Assembly (NCBI GenBank): GCA_963817785.1
Contig: CAWFPL010000002.1
Location: 124,001-188,000, forward strand
DNA from: JAKALD01 sp963817785
GTDB lineage: Bacteria; Pseudomonadota; Gammaproteobacteria; Burkholderiales; SG8-39
Reading direction: 5' to 3'
DNA length: 64,000 nucleotides
Positions 27,730 through 38,037 of the stretch are shown here, piece after piece. Below the pieces are notes generated by a model that made no database searches, had not been told where the DNA came from, and worked only from the letters and a program-made list of their open reading frames with translations. Made by a program: the position numbers and the translations under genes. Positions within the stretch are counted from its first letter, which is position 1; each line of letters opens with the position of its first letter.

Positions 27730-28485
27730 ATGGCAACGATCGACGTCAATTTGCAAGCCGTGAAAGGGCGCATCGCGCGTGCCGCAGCCGCGGCGGGCCG
27801 CGACCCCGCCGCGGTGACGCTGCTCGCGGTATCGAAGACCCACCCGGCGCCGCTCGTGGCGCAGGCGGTGCGCGCGGGCCAGCTCGCGTTCGGGGAGAAC
27901 TACGTGCAAGAGGCGTTGCAGAAAATGGATGCGCTTGCGGTCCTGCTCGGCGGCGCCTCGCCGGCGCTCGAATGGCATCTGATCGGCCCCCTGCAGAGCA
28001 ACAAGACGCGCGTAGTCGCGGAACGCTTCCAGTGGGTGCAGACCGTGGATCGCGAGAAGATCGCGCGGCGCCTGTCGGAGCAGCGCCCGCTGGGGCTGGC
28101 GCCGCTCGACGTGCTGCTGCAGGTAAACGTGTCGGGGGAGGCGACCAAGAGCGGTCTCGACCCGCAGGACGTTCCCGCGCTTGCGCGCGCCGTGGCGACG
28201 CTGCAGCGGCTGCGGCTACGCGGCCTGATGGCGATCCCCGAGCCGGGCGGCGATGCCGAGCTGCAGCGCAGGCGCTTTCGCACAGTGCGCGAATTGTTCG
28301 ATCGGCTCAAGCGCGAAGGGCTGGCGCTCGACACGCTTTCGATGGGCATGTCCGACGACCTGGAAGCCGCGGTCGCCGAAGGCGCGACCATGGTGCGCAT
28401 CGGGACCGCGATCTTCGGGCCGCGCGAGCGGGGCGAGGACAGCGGCGTCGCGGGCGGGCCGAGCCCGGAAAGGGCGGCGACGTGA
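27730..28485 (+). CDS. yggS: PLP homeostasis protein (YggS/YBL036C family)
   Basis: A 251-residue single-domain alanine-racemase-fold protein that binds pyridoxal phosphate through Lys36 (LLAVSKTHP). Family signatures FGENYVQEA, WHLIGPLQSNK, LLQVNVSGEATKSG, LRLRGLMAIPEPG and LSMGMSDDLEAAVAEGATMVRIGTAIFG are all present. YggS controls cellular B6 vitamer levels. The C-terminus extends slightly beyond the fold (ERGEDSGVAGGPSPERAAT). It overlaps the proC GTG start. Confidence 0.94.
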   Translation: MATIDVNLQAVKGRIARAAAAAGRDPAAVTLLAVSKTHPAPLVAQAVRAGQLAFGENYVQEALQKMDALAVLLGGASPALEWHLIGPLQSNKTRVVAERFQWVQTVDREKIARRLSEQRPLGLAPLDVLLQVNVSGEATKSGLDPQDVPALARAVATLQRLRLRGLMAIPEPGGDAELQRRRFRTVRELFDRLKREGLALDTLSMGMSDDLEAAVAEGATMVRIGTAIFGPRERGEDSGVAGGPSPERAAT

Positions 28486-29297
28486 GCATCGCTTTCCTCG
28501 GCGGCGGCAACATGGCGGGTGCGCTGATCGGCGGGCTGCTGGGCAAGGGCTACTCGGCGGCACAGATCTCGGTGGTCGAGGTTGCCGACGGCGCACGCGC
28601 CAAGCTTGCGGCGCACTACGCGGTGCACGTCAGCAGCGCTCCCGATGCGGCGACTGCGGCAGCCGAGACGCTGGTGCTCGCAGTGAAGCCGCAAGACATG
28701 CGCGCGGCGGTCGCGCCCCTCGCCGTGCACCTGCCGGGAAAGCTGGTGCTGAGCATCGCTGCTGGCATCCGCCTGGCGGACCTGGCGCGCTGGCTCGGAG
28801 GGCACCGCAAGCTCATCCGCGCGATGCCCAACTCGCCAGCGCTCATCGGCGCCGGTATCACCGCGCTGTACGCATTGCCCGAAGTACGGGCGGAGGAGAG
28901 GCGGCGTGCCGAGGAGATCCTCGGTGCCGTGGGCGAGACCGTGTGGCTCGAGGACGAGCGGCTGATGGATCCGGTGACCGCGGTTTCCGGCAGCGGGCCG
29001 GCCTACGTGTTCTGGTTCATCGAGCAGATGGCGGACGCCGGCACGGCGCTCGGACTGGCGCCCGCGGCCGCGCGCCGCCTCGCGCTCGCCACGGTGCTCG
29101 GCGCGGCCAAGCTCGCCGCGCAAAGCGACGAGGCGCCCGGCACGCTGCGCGAGCGCGTGACCTCCAAGGGCGGCACCACCGAGGCTGCGCTGCGGGTGTT
29201 CGCCGACGAGCGACTCGCCGAGCGCCTGCGGCACGCGATCGAGGCCGCGAGCCGGCGCGGCGCGGAGCTGGGCGAGCTGCTGGGCAAGGACGACTGA
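28482..29297 (+). CDS. proC: Pyrroline-5-carboxylate reductase
   Basis: A 271-residue NAD(P)H-dependent enzyme completing proline synthesis. The Rossmann motif is AFLGGGNMAGALIGGLL at residues 4-20; LVLAVKPQDM, IRAMPNSPALIGAGITAL and the C-terminal signature AVSGSGPAYVFWFIEQM and VTSKGGTTEAAL are clear. GTG at 28482 is the start, overlapping the yggS stop (GTGA). Followed by yggT with a TGATG overlap. Confidence 0.95.
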   Translation: MSIAFLGGGNMAGALIGGLLGKGYSAAQISVVEVADGARAKLAAHYAVHVSSAPDAATAAAETLVLAVKPQDMRAAVAPLAVHLPGKLVLSIAAGIRLADLARWLGGHRKLIRAMPNSPALIGAGITALYALPEVRAEERRRAEEILGAVGETVWLEDERLMDPVTAVSGSGPAYVFWFIEQMADAGTALGLAPAAARRLALATVLGAAKLAAQSDEAPGTLRERVTSKGGTTEAALRVFADERLAERLRHAIEAASRRGAELGELLGKDD

Positions 29298-29869
29298 TGC
29301 TCTCGCAGATCGTCGAGATACTGGTCGACAGCGTCGCCGGCTTCTTCGTGTTCCTGCTGCTGGCGCGCTTTCACATGCAGTGGCTGCGCGTGCCGTTTCG
29401 CAACCAGCTGGGGCAGTTCATCGTCGCGGCGACCAACTGGATCGTGATGCCGGCGCGGCGCGTGGTTCCGGCGCTCGCCGGGTACGACCTCGCCACCCTG
29501 ATCGCGGCGTGGCTGCTGCAGGCGTTCGGGCTGTTCCTGATCCTCGCGGTGCGCGGCGCCGGCCTCGGCGCGCAACCGGGCGCGGCGGCCGCCGCGCTGC
29601 TCGCGGTCGCGCTGGTCGACATGCTGCGCTACAGCCTGTACATCCTGAGCTTCGCGGTGGTGGCGCAGGCGGTGCTGTCGTGGGTCAACCCCTACGCGCC
29701 GATCGCCCCGATCTTCGATGCCCTCACGCGGCCTTTCCTGCGCCCGTTGCGGCGCCTGATTCCACCGCTCGCGAACGTCGACCTTTCGCCGCTCGTGCTG
29801 CTGGTCGTGCTGCAGGTGCTGCTGATCCCGGTGTGGTACCTGCGCGCGCTGGCAGGCGCCATCGGGTGA
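29297..29869 (+). CDS. yggT: YggT family membrane protein
   Basis: A 190-residue inner-membrane protein with two copies of the YggT unit: residues ~1-90 (FVFLLLARFHMQWLRVPFRNQLGQFI) and ~95-190 (AVLSWVNPYAPIAPIFDALTRPFLRPLRRLIPPLANVD with flanking helices). The tyrosine/proline-rich loop between helices is the family mark. YggT proteins accompany yggS-proC and are implicated in envelope/osmotic functions, without a defined activity. Confidence 0.9.
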   Translation: MLSQIVEILVDSVAGFFVFLLLARFHMQWLRVPFRNQLGQFIVAATNWIVMPARRVVPALAGYDLATLIAAWLLQAFGLFLILAVRGAGLGAQPGAAAAALLAVALVDMLRYSLYILSFAVVAQAVLSWVNPYAPIAPIFDALTRPFLRPLRRLIPPLANVDLSPLVLLVVLQVLLIPVWYLRALAGAIG

Positions 29870-30153
29870 GTTGGTACCGCGCCGAGGGCGACCGGCTGGT
29901 GCTGCAACTGCACGTGCAGCCGGGTGCGGCGCGTACCGGCGTCGCCGGCCCGCACGGCGATTGCCTCAAGATCCGGCTCGCCGCGCGCGCCGTCGACGGC
30001 GCGGCAAACGCCTGCCTGATCGAGTTTCTCGCCGAGCGGCTCGGCGCGGCCCGGCGCGACGTCGAGATCGTCGCCGGCGCCGCGGCGCGGCGCAAGCGGG
30101 TCTCGGTGCGCGGTGCGCGGCGCGGCGCCGAGGCGCTCTGGCCTGGAGCCTGA
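29866..30153 (+). CDS. DUF167 (YggU) family protein
   Basis: A 95-residue DUF167 protein: LVLQLHVQPGAARTGVAGPHG, LKIRLAARAVDGAANACLIEFLAERLG, VEIVAGAAARRKRVSV. This small alpha/beta fold of unknown function normally closes the yggS-proC-yggT operon. GTG at 29866 overlaps the yggT stop. It ends four bases from the convergent aceK gene, with no visible terminator in between. Confidence 0.9.
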   Translation: MSWYRAEGDRLVLQLHVQPGAARTGVAGPHGDCLKIRLAARAVDGAANACLIEFLAERLGAARRDVEIVAGAAARRKRVSVRGARRGAEALWPGA

Positions 30154-30157
30154 GGGT

Positions 30158-31945
30158 CTAGCGCGGGAAACGCATCTCCTGCGGATAGGAGAACACGTCC
30201 TCCTGCACGCCGGCGCGGATGCGCGCCTGCTTGCCGCGCCAGAACTCGGCGTCGGTCAGGTCGCGGTGGTATTCGAGGAAGATCTCGCGCGCCCGCGGGT
30301 CGGCGACCAGGAAGCGCTCGAACTGCTCGGGGAACACGTCGTTCGGCCCGATCGAGTAATAGGGCTCGGCGGCCATCTCGTCCTCGAATGAGCTCGGCGG
30401 CGGGATGCGGCGGAAGTTGCAGTCGGTCATGTACGCGATCTCGTCGTAGTCGTAGAACACGACCCGGCCGTGGCGCGTCACGCCGAAGTTCTTGAGCAGC
30501 ATGTCCCCCGGGAAAATATTCGCGCTGGCGAGCTCCTTGATGGCGTTGCCGTAGTCGCGCAACGCGTGCCGCACACGCGCCCAGTCGCCTTCGCGCATCC
30601 CTTCCTCGAGGTACAGGTTGAGCGGGGTCATGCGCCGCTCGATGTACATGTGCTGGATGACGATCTGGTCGGCCTCGAACTCGATGCTCGAGGCGGCGTG
30701 CGCCTTCAGCTCCTCGAGCAGCTCGGGCGCGAAGCGCTCGAGCGGCAGCGCGACCAGCGAGTACTCCAGGGTGTCGGCCATGCGCCCGACGCGATCGTGC
30801 ACCTTGACCAGATTGTATTTGTCCTTGACCGTCTGCCGGTCCATCTCCTTAGGCGGAGCGAAGCTGTCGCGGATCACCTTGAACACGTAGGGATACGAGG
30901 GCAGGGTGAACACCAGCATCACCATGCCCTTGATTCCCGGCGCCGGCGCGAAATCGTCCGACGAATGCCTCAGGTGGTAGTGCAGGTCGCGGTAAAAGAG
31001 CGTCTTGCCCTGCTTCTGCAGGCCGACAGCCGTGTACAGCTCCGCGCGCGGCTTCTTCGGCATCAGGTTGCGCAGGAAAGACACGTAGGCCGCCGGCACC
31101 TCCATATCGACGAAAAAATAGGCGCGTGCAAATGAGAACAGCAGCAGCAGCTGGTCGGGGTCGAGCAGCAGCGCGTCCAGGTACAGCTCGCGGCGCTCGT
31201 TCTGCAGGATCGGCACCGCGAACGGGAACTCGCGGTGGCCGTTGACGATCTTGCCGACGACGTAAGCCGCCTTGTTGCGGAAAAAGAGTGATCCCAGCAC
31301 CTGCACCTGCAGGCTGGGGTAGCCGCGCGCCGGGCGCGGAAAGTGGGTGCGCAGCGCGCGCAGCACGCTCCGCAGGTCGCGCGCGAAGTTCTCCAGCGGA
31401 TTGGCGAGCCCGAAGTCCGCGAGGATGCGGCGCAGCGTGCCGCGCAGTCCGAGCTCGCGCGGGTAATAGCAGCGGTAGCTCGGCTCCTCGCCCTCGAGGT
31501 GCTCGGTGGCCACCGCGGGGCGCCAGAAGATGAACTCGTTGTTGTAATAGCGACGGTACAGCACTTGGCAGGCGACCGAGTTGTAGAAGGTCTCGGCGCA
31601 CTCCGGCTGCAGGTGCTCGTGCAGCAGGCCGATGTAGGCGAGCTTGATCGCCGGCCACAACGACTCGTCGCGCTCGGCCTGAGGGTACGCGCTGCACAGC
31701 GCTTCGACCGCTTCCTGCACCCGGCGGTCGTACATCTGAATGCGCTCGCGCGCCAGGACGCGCATCGCCGCCCAGTCGGCGACCTCGAAGTGCCGCTTCG
31801 CCTGGCGCGCGGCATTCCGGAACAGCCCGTAGTGCTTGTCGAACCCCGCGAGGATGCTGCGCGCCACCTCCGCGGTGATCTGCGCCCGATTGGCGATCCC
31901 CACGGAAAGCGGTTCGACCTTGGCCGGGCGTGTGGACGTGCTCAT
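30158..31945 (-). CDS. aceK: Isocitrate dehydrogenase kinase/phosphatase
   Basis: A 595-residue bifunctional enzyme that phosphorylates and dephosphorylates isocitrate dehydrogenase, diverting isocitrate into the glyoxylate shunt. The kinase lobe contains APGIKGMVMLVFTLPSYPYVFKVIRD (ATP loop and Lys, ~335-362), ERRMTPLNLYLEEG, and the catalytic/metal region NIFPGDMLLKNFGVTRHGRVVFYDYDEI. Family length is 570-610. aceA ends 37 bases upstream on the same strand, so aceA-aceK is an operon; no malate synthase gene is present in the window. Confidence 0.95.
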   Translation of the reverse strand: MSTSTRPAKVEPLSVGIANRAQITAEVARSILAGFDKHYGLFRNAARQAKRHFEVADWAAMRVLARERIQMYDRRVQEAVEALCSAYPQAERDESLWPAIKLAYIGLLHEHLQPECAETFYNSVACQVLYRRYYNNEFIFWRPAVATEHLEGEEPSYRCYYPRELGLRGTLRRILADFGLANPLENFARDLRSVLRALRTHFPRPARGYPSLQVQVLGSLFFRNKAAYVVGKIVNGHREFPFAVPILQNERRELYLDALLLDPDQLLLLFSFARAYFFVDMEVPAAYVSFLRNLMPKKPRAELYTAVGLQKQGKTLFYRDLHYHLRHSSDDFAPAPGIKGMVMLVFTLPSYPYVFKVIRDSFAPPKEMDRQTVKDKYNLVKVHDRVGRMADTLEYSLVALPLERFAPELLEELKAHAASSIEFEADQIVIQHMYIERRMTPLNLYLEEGMREGDWARVRHALRDYGNAIKELASANIFPGDMLLKNFGVTRHGRVVFYDYDEIAYMTDCNFRRIPPPSSFEDEMAAEPYYSIGPNDVFPEQFERFLVADPRAREIFLEYHRDLTDAEFWRGKQARIRAGVQEDVFSYPQEMRFPR

Positions 31946-31982
31946 GCGGAGAAGGGGCCGGCGCGGCGCCGCGCCGCTGCGC

Positions 31983-33299
<1,317 letters not shown>

Positions 33300-33526
33300 C
33301 GTCGCCCCTATGTCGGTGAATTCCTCGTTCGGCCCGCGGCACGGCGCGAATCCGCCCGAGCGCGTCCAGGAGGGACCTTACCGTAGGGCAATGGCGCGCA
33401 GCAATAACGCAAATGCGCTAGCGTAAGCGTGCTGGAAACAAGTGCTTACAACGAGTTAGCCGACTCCATTTTCACCATGCGGAGCCAGGTTTCAAGTCTC
33501 TGCTGCTTTGCAATAAGCGTTGGCGC
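33300..33526. promoter_or_regulatory. Intergenic region upstream of aceA
   Basis: 227 bases without a gene, between the aceA start and the rodA 3' end. It must hold the aceA-aceK promoter. The stretch 33405-33450 is less GC-rich and includes the palindrome CGCTAGCG (33415-33422) inside a larger imperfect dyad, TAACGCAAATGCGC followed by TAGCGTAAGCG. A binding site for a regulator of the glyoxylate shunt is possible but not identifiable. Confidence 0.35.
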
Positions 33527-34639
33527 TCAGGTCTGCACCAGCGCCCGGCCGCGATGGATGCTCATCAGGATGCCGACGCCTATGAACAGCGTGGCGAGCG
33601 CCGAACCGCCGTACGACACGAACGGCAGCGGCACTCCGACCACCGGCAGGATGCCCGCGACCATGCCCATGTTGACGAACGCGTAGGTGAAGTTGACGAG
33701 CGTGATCGAGCCCGCCAGCAGGCGCGTGAAGACGGTCGGCGCTTTGGCCGCGATCAGCAGCCCGCGCGCGATGAGCAGCGCGTACAGCGCGATCAGTACG
33801 CAGTTGCCGACCAGCCCGAATTCCTCCGAGAACACCGCGAAGATGAAGTCGGTATGCCGCTCGGGGATGAACTCGAGGTGCGACTGCGTGCCGTGCAGCC
33901 AGCCCTTGCCGGTGATGCCGCCGGAGCCCACGGCGATGGTGGACTGGATGATGTGGTAGCCCGCGCCGAGCGGATCCAGGTTCGGGTCGAGCAGGGTGAG
34001 GATGCGTTCCCTCTGGTACTCGTGCATCAGGCCCCACAGCGGCGGCAGGCTCGCCAGCACCAGGATCGCGAGCACCGCGAGCACTTTCCAGCCGATCCCG
34101 GCGAAAAAGATGACGTAGAAACCGGCGACCGCCACGAGCAGCGCGGTGCCCAGGTCCGGCTGGCGCGCGATCAGCAGCACCGGCAGGGCGAGCAGCACGC
34201 CCGCGAGCGCGAACTCGCGCAGCCTGAGCGTCGCCTCGTGGCGGTGGAAGTGCCAGGCGAGCAGCAGCGGCATGGCGATCTTCATGATCTCGGAGGGCTG
34301 GATGCGCACGGGGCCGACGTGCAGCCAGCGCCGCGCGCCGTTGACCACGTCCCCGCCGAGCGCCACCGCCACCAGCAGCAGCAGGCCGAGCATGTATACG
34401 GGCAGCGCCAGGCGCATCAGCGTCTGGGGCGCAGTACGCGCCGCGACCCACATCAGCGCCAGCGCCAACATGAAGTTCGCGGCCTGGATGGCGACGCGCG
34501 AGGGCACGTCGTGGCTGGCCGAGTACAGCGTCACCAGGCCGATGGCGGCGAGCGCCAGCGCGATCGCGAGCAGCGGGCCGTCGATGCACTCGGTGACATC
34601 CGCAAGCAGCCTGCGCAGCGAGAAGCGTTGCAGCCCCAT
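33527..34639 (-). CDS. rodA: Rod shape-determining glycosyltransferase RodA
   Basis: A 370-residue SEDS-family peptidoglycan polymerase with ten membrane helices. Key strings are GARRWLHVGPVRIQPSEIMKIA (periplasmic loop with the conserved Arg and Gln-Pro-Ser-Glu), ARQPDLGTALL (the catalytic Asp region) and LPFVSYGGSAL near the C-terminus. It works with PBP2 (mrdA, directly upstream, TGATG overlap) in the elongasome. ATG at 34639. Confidence 0.95.
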   Translation of the reverse strand: MGLQRFSLRRLLADVTECIDGPLLAIALALAAIGLVTLYSASHDVPSRVAIQAANFMLALALMWVAARTAPQTLMRLALPVYMLGLLLLVAVALGGDVVNGARRWLHVGPVRIQPSEIMKIAMPLLLAWHFHRHEATLRLREFALAGVLLALPVLLIARQPDLGTALLVAVAGFYVIFFAGIGWKVLAVLAILVLASLPPLWGLMHEYQRERILTLLDPNLDPLGAGYHIIQSTIAVGSGGITGKGWLHGTQSHLEFIPERHTDFIFAVFSEEFGLVGNCVLIALYALLIARGLLIAAKAPTVFTRLLAGSITLVNFTYAFVNMGMVAGILPVVGVPLPFVSYGGSALATLFIGVGILMSIHRGRALVQT

Positions 34640-36555
34640 CACTGCGTCCCCTGCGCCGTCTCGCCGACCGGAGCGGGCGCCTTGGGCGGCTCGGGCAGCT
34701 TGCCGAGCAGGTAGTAATCGAGCACGGCGCGCGCGATCGGCGCCGCGGCCTGCGCGCCGAAGCCGCCGTGCTCGACGACCACCGCGATCGCGATCCGCGG
34801 ATTCTCCAGGGGCGCGAAGGCGATGAACAGCGAGTGGTCGCGAAAGCGCTCGGCGACCTTGCCGTTGTCGTAGCTGCGCGCGTTTCCCTTCATCGCCACG
34901 ACCTGCGCCGTGCCGGTCTTGCCGGCACTGGTGTACTGCGCTCCGGCAAAGGCGCCCGCCCCCGTGCCATCCGCATCCAGGTTCACTCCGGCCATGGCGT
35001 GCTTCACGAAGTCGACGTATTTCTGGTCGACAGGAATGCGCCGCACGAGGTGCGGCTCGATGTAGCGGCGCTCGCCGGTGCGCGGGTTGTCGATGTGGTC
35101 GACCAGGTGCGGGCGGTACATGACGCCGTTGTTGGCCAGCGTGGCCACTGCCAGCGCCAACTGGATGGGCGTGTAGGCGTTGTAGCCCTGGCCGATGCCG
35201 ATCGAGATGGTGTCGCCCGGGTACCATTTGCGCTGCTCCGGCGTGCGGAAGCGGCGCATCTTCCATTGCGGCGAGGGCAGTACCCCGGTGGCCTCGCCGT
35301 CGAGATCAATGCCGGTGCGCGAGCCGAAGCCGAACGGCGCGACGGAGCGCGCAATCGTGTCGATGCCGAGGTCGTTGGCCAGCATGTAGAAGTAGGTGTC
35401 GCAGGACTCGACGAGCGCCTTGTACATGTCGACCGTGCCGTGGCCGCCTGGCTTGTCGTCCCGAAAGCGCCGGCCGCCGAACATGAAGTACCCCGGGTCG
35501 AAGATCGTCTGGGTCTCCGTGCGCTTGCCCAGTTCGAGCGCGGCCAGCGCGAGATAGGGCTTGAAGGTCGAGCCGGGGGGATACAGGCCGGCGATCGCGC
35601 GGTCGGTGAGCGGATGCTCGGGCGAGTTGTTGAGCGCGTCCCAGTTCTCCGTGTCGATGCCGTCGACGAACTGGTTGGGGTCGAACCCGGGCCTGGACAC
35701 CAGCGCGAGCACCGCCCCGGTGCGCGGCTCGATGGCGACCAGCGCGCCGTCGCGCTTGCCGAAGGCCTGCTGGGCCACCTCCTGCAGGTGCATGTCGATG
35801 GTGAGCGACACGTTGTCGCCCGGCTGCGCCGGAGTGCGCGACAGCGTGCGCACGGCGCGTCCCGCGGCGTCGATCTCGACCTGTTCCAGGCCGGTCACGC
35901 CGTGCAAGACCCGCTCGTAGCTCGCCTCGATGCCGGACTTGCCGATGAAATCGGTGCCGCGATAGTTGCCCGCCTCGCCCGCCTTGTCGAGCGCTTCCTG
36001 GTCGTGTTCGTTGATCCGGCCCATATAGCCGATAACGTGCGAGGCCAGCTCGCCGTGGGGGTACTGGCGGAAAAGCCGCGCGCGGATCTCGACGCCCGGG
36101 AAGCGGTAGCCGTTGGCGGCGAACTTTGCCACCTCCTCGTCGGAGAGCCGGGTGCGGATCGGCAGGCTTTCGGCGCCGCGCGTCTCGACCAGCAGCTTCT
36201 TGAACCGCGCCCGGTCGCGCGGCCCGATCTCGATCAACCTCGAGAGCCGGTCGATTGTGCGCTCCAGGTTGTCGACCTTGCGCGGAAAGATCTCGAGCGT
36301 GTACGCGGCGTAGTTGCGCGCCAGCACCACGCCGTTGCGATCGAGGATCAGCCCGCGGTTGGGCACCACGGGGACCACGGCGATGCGGTTGTCCTCGGCC
36401 TTGGTCTGGTAATAGGCGTGCTGCAGCACCTGCAGGTAGACGAAGCGAGCAAGCAGCAGGCCGAACGCGAGCACCACGAACGCGGCGGCGATTCCCAGGC
36501 GCAGGTGGAAGCGGCGCCGCTCGCGCTCGTGGTCCTTCAGCTCGGCCGGGCGCAT
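34639..36555 (-). CDS. mrdA: Penicillin-binding protein 2 (transpeptidase)
   Basis: A 638-residue class B PBP. An N-terminal helix (residues ~15-38) anchors it in the inner membrane; the dimerisation domain covers ~50-240 (RLSDEEVAKFAANG, YPHGELASHVIGYMGRI). The transpeptidase domain has the active-site serine motif STFK (PPGSTFKPYLAL, ~331), SCDT as the second motif and KTGTAQ as the third. The C-terminus is proline-rich. It cross-links peptidoglycan during cell elongation with RodA. Confidence 0.95.
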   Translation of the reverse strand: MRPAELKDHERERRRFHLRLGIAAAFVVLAFGLLLARFVYLQVLQHAYYQTKAEDNRIAVVPVVPNRGLILDRNGVVLARNYAAYTLEIFPRKVDNLERTIDRLSRLIEIGPRDRARFKKLLVETRGAESLPIRTRLSDEEVAKFAANGYRFPGVEIRARLFRQYPHGELASHVIGYMGRINEHDQEALDKAGEAGNYRGTDFIGKSGIEASYERVLHGVTGLEQVEIDAAGRAVRTLSRTPAQPGDNVSLTIDMHLQEVAQQAFGKRDGALVAIEPRTGAVLALVSRPGFDPNQFVDGIDTENWDALNNSPEHPLTDRAIAGLYPPGSTFKPYLALAALELGKRTETQTIFDPGYFMFGGRRFRDDKPGGHGTVDMYKALVESCDTYFYMLANDLGIDTIARSVAPFGFGSRTGIDLDGEATGVLPSPQWKMRRFRTPEQRKWYPGDTISIGIGQGYNAYTPIQLALAVATLANNGVMYRPHLVDHIDNPRTGERRYIEPHLVRRIPVDQKYVDFVKHAMAGVNLDADGTGAGAFAGAQYTSAGKTGTAQVVAMKGNARSYDNGKVAERFRDHSLFIAFAPLENPRIAIAVVVEHGGFGAQAAAPIARAVLDYYLLGKLPEPPKAPAPVGETAQGTQ

Positions 36556-36558
36556 GGC

Positions 36559-37083
36559 TCAGAGCGCGCGCGTTTCATCGACCTCCACCTGGCGGCGTTG
36601 CGGCGCGAGCAGAACGAAGCCCGCCACCGGCCACAGCGCCGCGGCAACGAGCGGCCCGACGAACACCGACCAACCCGGGAACTGGGCCCCGGCAGCCAGT
36701 CGCACCACGACCTCCACGCCTTCGGCGGCTGCCAGCAGCAGTACCACGTGCAGCGTCTGGCCGAGCGCCGAGAACCAGCGGATGCGGCGCGACAGCGTAA
36801 GCGCGCCGAAGGCAAGCAGCGCGTAGGCGAGCGCGTGCTGGCCGAGCAACACGCCGTTGCCCGCGTCGCTGAGCAGGCCGAGCAGCCAGCCGACGCCCAG
36901 CCCCACCAAGCGCGGCTGGTGCACGCACCAGAACGCGAGCACCAGGGCGACGAAGTCCGGCACCAGCGACACATTCGGCCAAGGCAGAAAGTTGACCACC
37001 AGCGCGAGCACGAACGATGCCACGATCGTGCGCACGCGCACCGGCCGCAGGATGTGCTGGGGCTTGTCGGGCGAACGCGTCAC
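36559..37083 (-). CDS. mreD: Rod shape-determining protein MreD
   Basis: A 174-residue membrane protein with about five helices (FVLALVVNFLPWP, LVPDFVALVLAFWCVHQP, LGVGWLLGLLSDAGNGVLLGQHALAYALLAF). The DAGNGVLLGQHALAY string is the MreD signature. The GTG at 37083 overlaps the mreC stop (GTGA) and removes a non-conserved arginine-rich stretch that an upstream ATG would add. mrdA starts three bases later. Confidence 0.92.
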   Translation of the reverse strand: MTRSPDKPQHILRPVRVRTIVASFVLALVVNFLPWPNVSLVPDFVALVLAFWCVHQPRLVGLGVGWLLGLLSDAGNGVLLGQHALAYALLAFGALTLSRRIRWFSALGQTLHVVLLLAAAEGVEVVVRLAAGAQFPGWSVFVGPLVAAALWPVAGFVLLAPQRRQVEVDETRAL

Positions 37084-37985
37084 TTGCCGCGCCGCCGCTC
37101 GTGGGGTCGTCCCGGGCGCCTGGCGCGCGCGTTCGCGGGATATCCGGGCTGCTTGGCCTCGTTCGAGAGCACCAGCACGTAGCGGCCGCGCTCGACGCCC
37201 GCGGCCGGCTGGCACACGATGCGGGCAAACGATCGCGTCGCGTCGCGCTCGACGCTGACGACGCTCGCCACCGGCAGCCCCGGGGGATAGGTGCCGTCGA
37301 TGCCGGAGGTGACGAGCCGATCGCCGTCCTGAATCTCGGCGTTCGGCGCCATGAAGCGCAGCTCCATCATGCCCGAGCTGCCGGCACCGAACGCGATCGC
37401 GCGCAGGCCGTTTCTCACCACTTGCACCGGCACCGCGTGGTCCTTGTCGGTCACCAGGGTCACCTCGGATACGAACGGGTAAGCGTGGGTGACCTGGCCG
37501 AGCACGCCGATGTCGTCGACCACGGGATCGCCGGAGCGCACACCCTGCTCGGTGCCCTTGTCGATGATGATGGTGCGCGCGAACGGGTCGCGTCCCGCGT
37601 ACAGGATCTCCGCCGGAGTGCTACGGTACTGCAGCCGCTCGGCGGCGCCCGCAAGGCGGCGCAGCTGCACCGCATCGGCCGCGGCGGCCTCGTAGCGCTG
37701 CGCGGTCTGCGCGGTCGCCAGCAGCCTAGCCTTGAGCGCGGCGTTCTCGGTGCGCAACGCCGTCAGGCTGACGAAGTAGCCCGCGGCGCGCTCGGCCAGC
37801 TCGACCGGGGCGGTGGCAATCTCCTGTAGCGGGTAGGCTGCCGTGGCGAGGACGCTCCTCAGCTCATCGAGGTAGCGGAAACGCGCGTCGACGACCAGCA
37901 GCGCGAGCGAAAGCGAGGCGAAAAACGCGAGTCGAACGACTGGGGCCGGGCCACGCTTGAAGAACGGCGGCGGGGTGTGCTCCAT
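37080..37985 (-). CDS. mreC: Rod shape-determining protein MreC
   Basis: A 301-residue elongasome scaffold: short cytoplasmic start (PPPFFKRGPAP), one membrane helix (residues ~17-38), a coiled coil (~65-100), and two periplasmic beta domains (AEILYAGRDPFARTIIIDKGTEQGVRSGDPVV; DRLVTSGIDGTYPPGLPVASV). The tail is basic (RARRPGRPHERRRGK). It activates PBP2 from the periplasm. It follows mreB by 52 bases. Confidence 0.94.
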   Translation of the reverse strand: MEHTPPPFFKRGPAPVVRLAFFASLSLALLVVDARFRYLDELRSVLATAAYPLQEIATAPVELAERAAGYFVSLTALRTENAALKARLLATAQTAQRYEAAAADAVQLRRLAGAAERLQYRSTPAEILYAGRDPFARTIIIDKGTEQGVRSGDPVVDDIGVLGQVTHAYPFVSEVTLVTDKDHAVPVQVVRNGLRAIAFGAGSSGMMELRFMAPNAEIQDGDRLVTSGIDGTYPPGLPVASVVSVERDATRSFARIVCQPAAGVERGRYVLVLSNEAKQPGYPANARARRPGRPHERRRGK

Positions 37986-38037
37986 CTAGTGAACCTGCGC
38001 GGAGCTTCCCTGGCTAAGGGGGGCCCGCCCCCTTCAC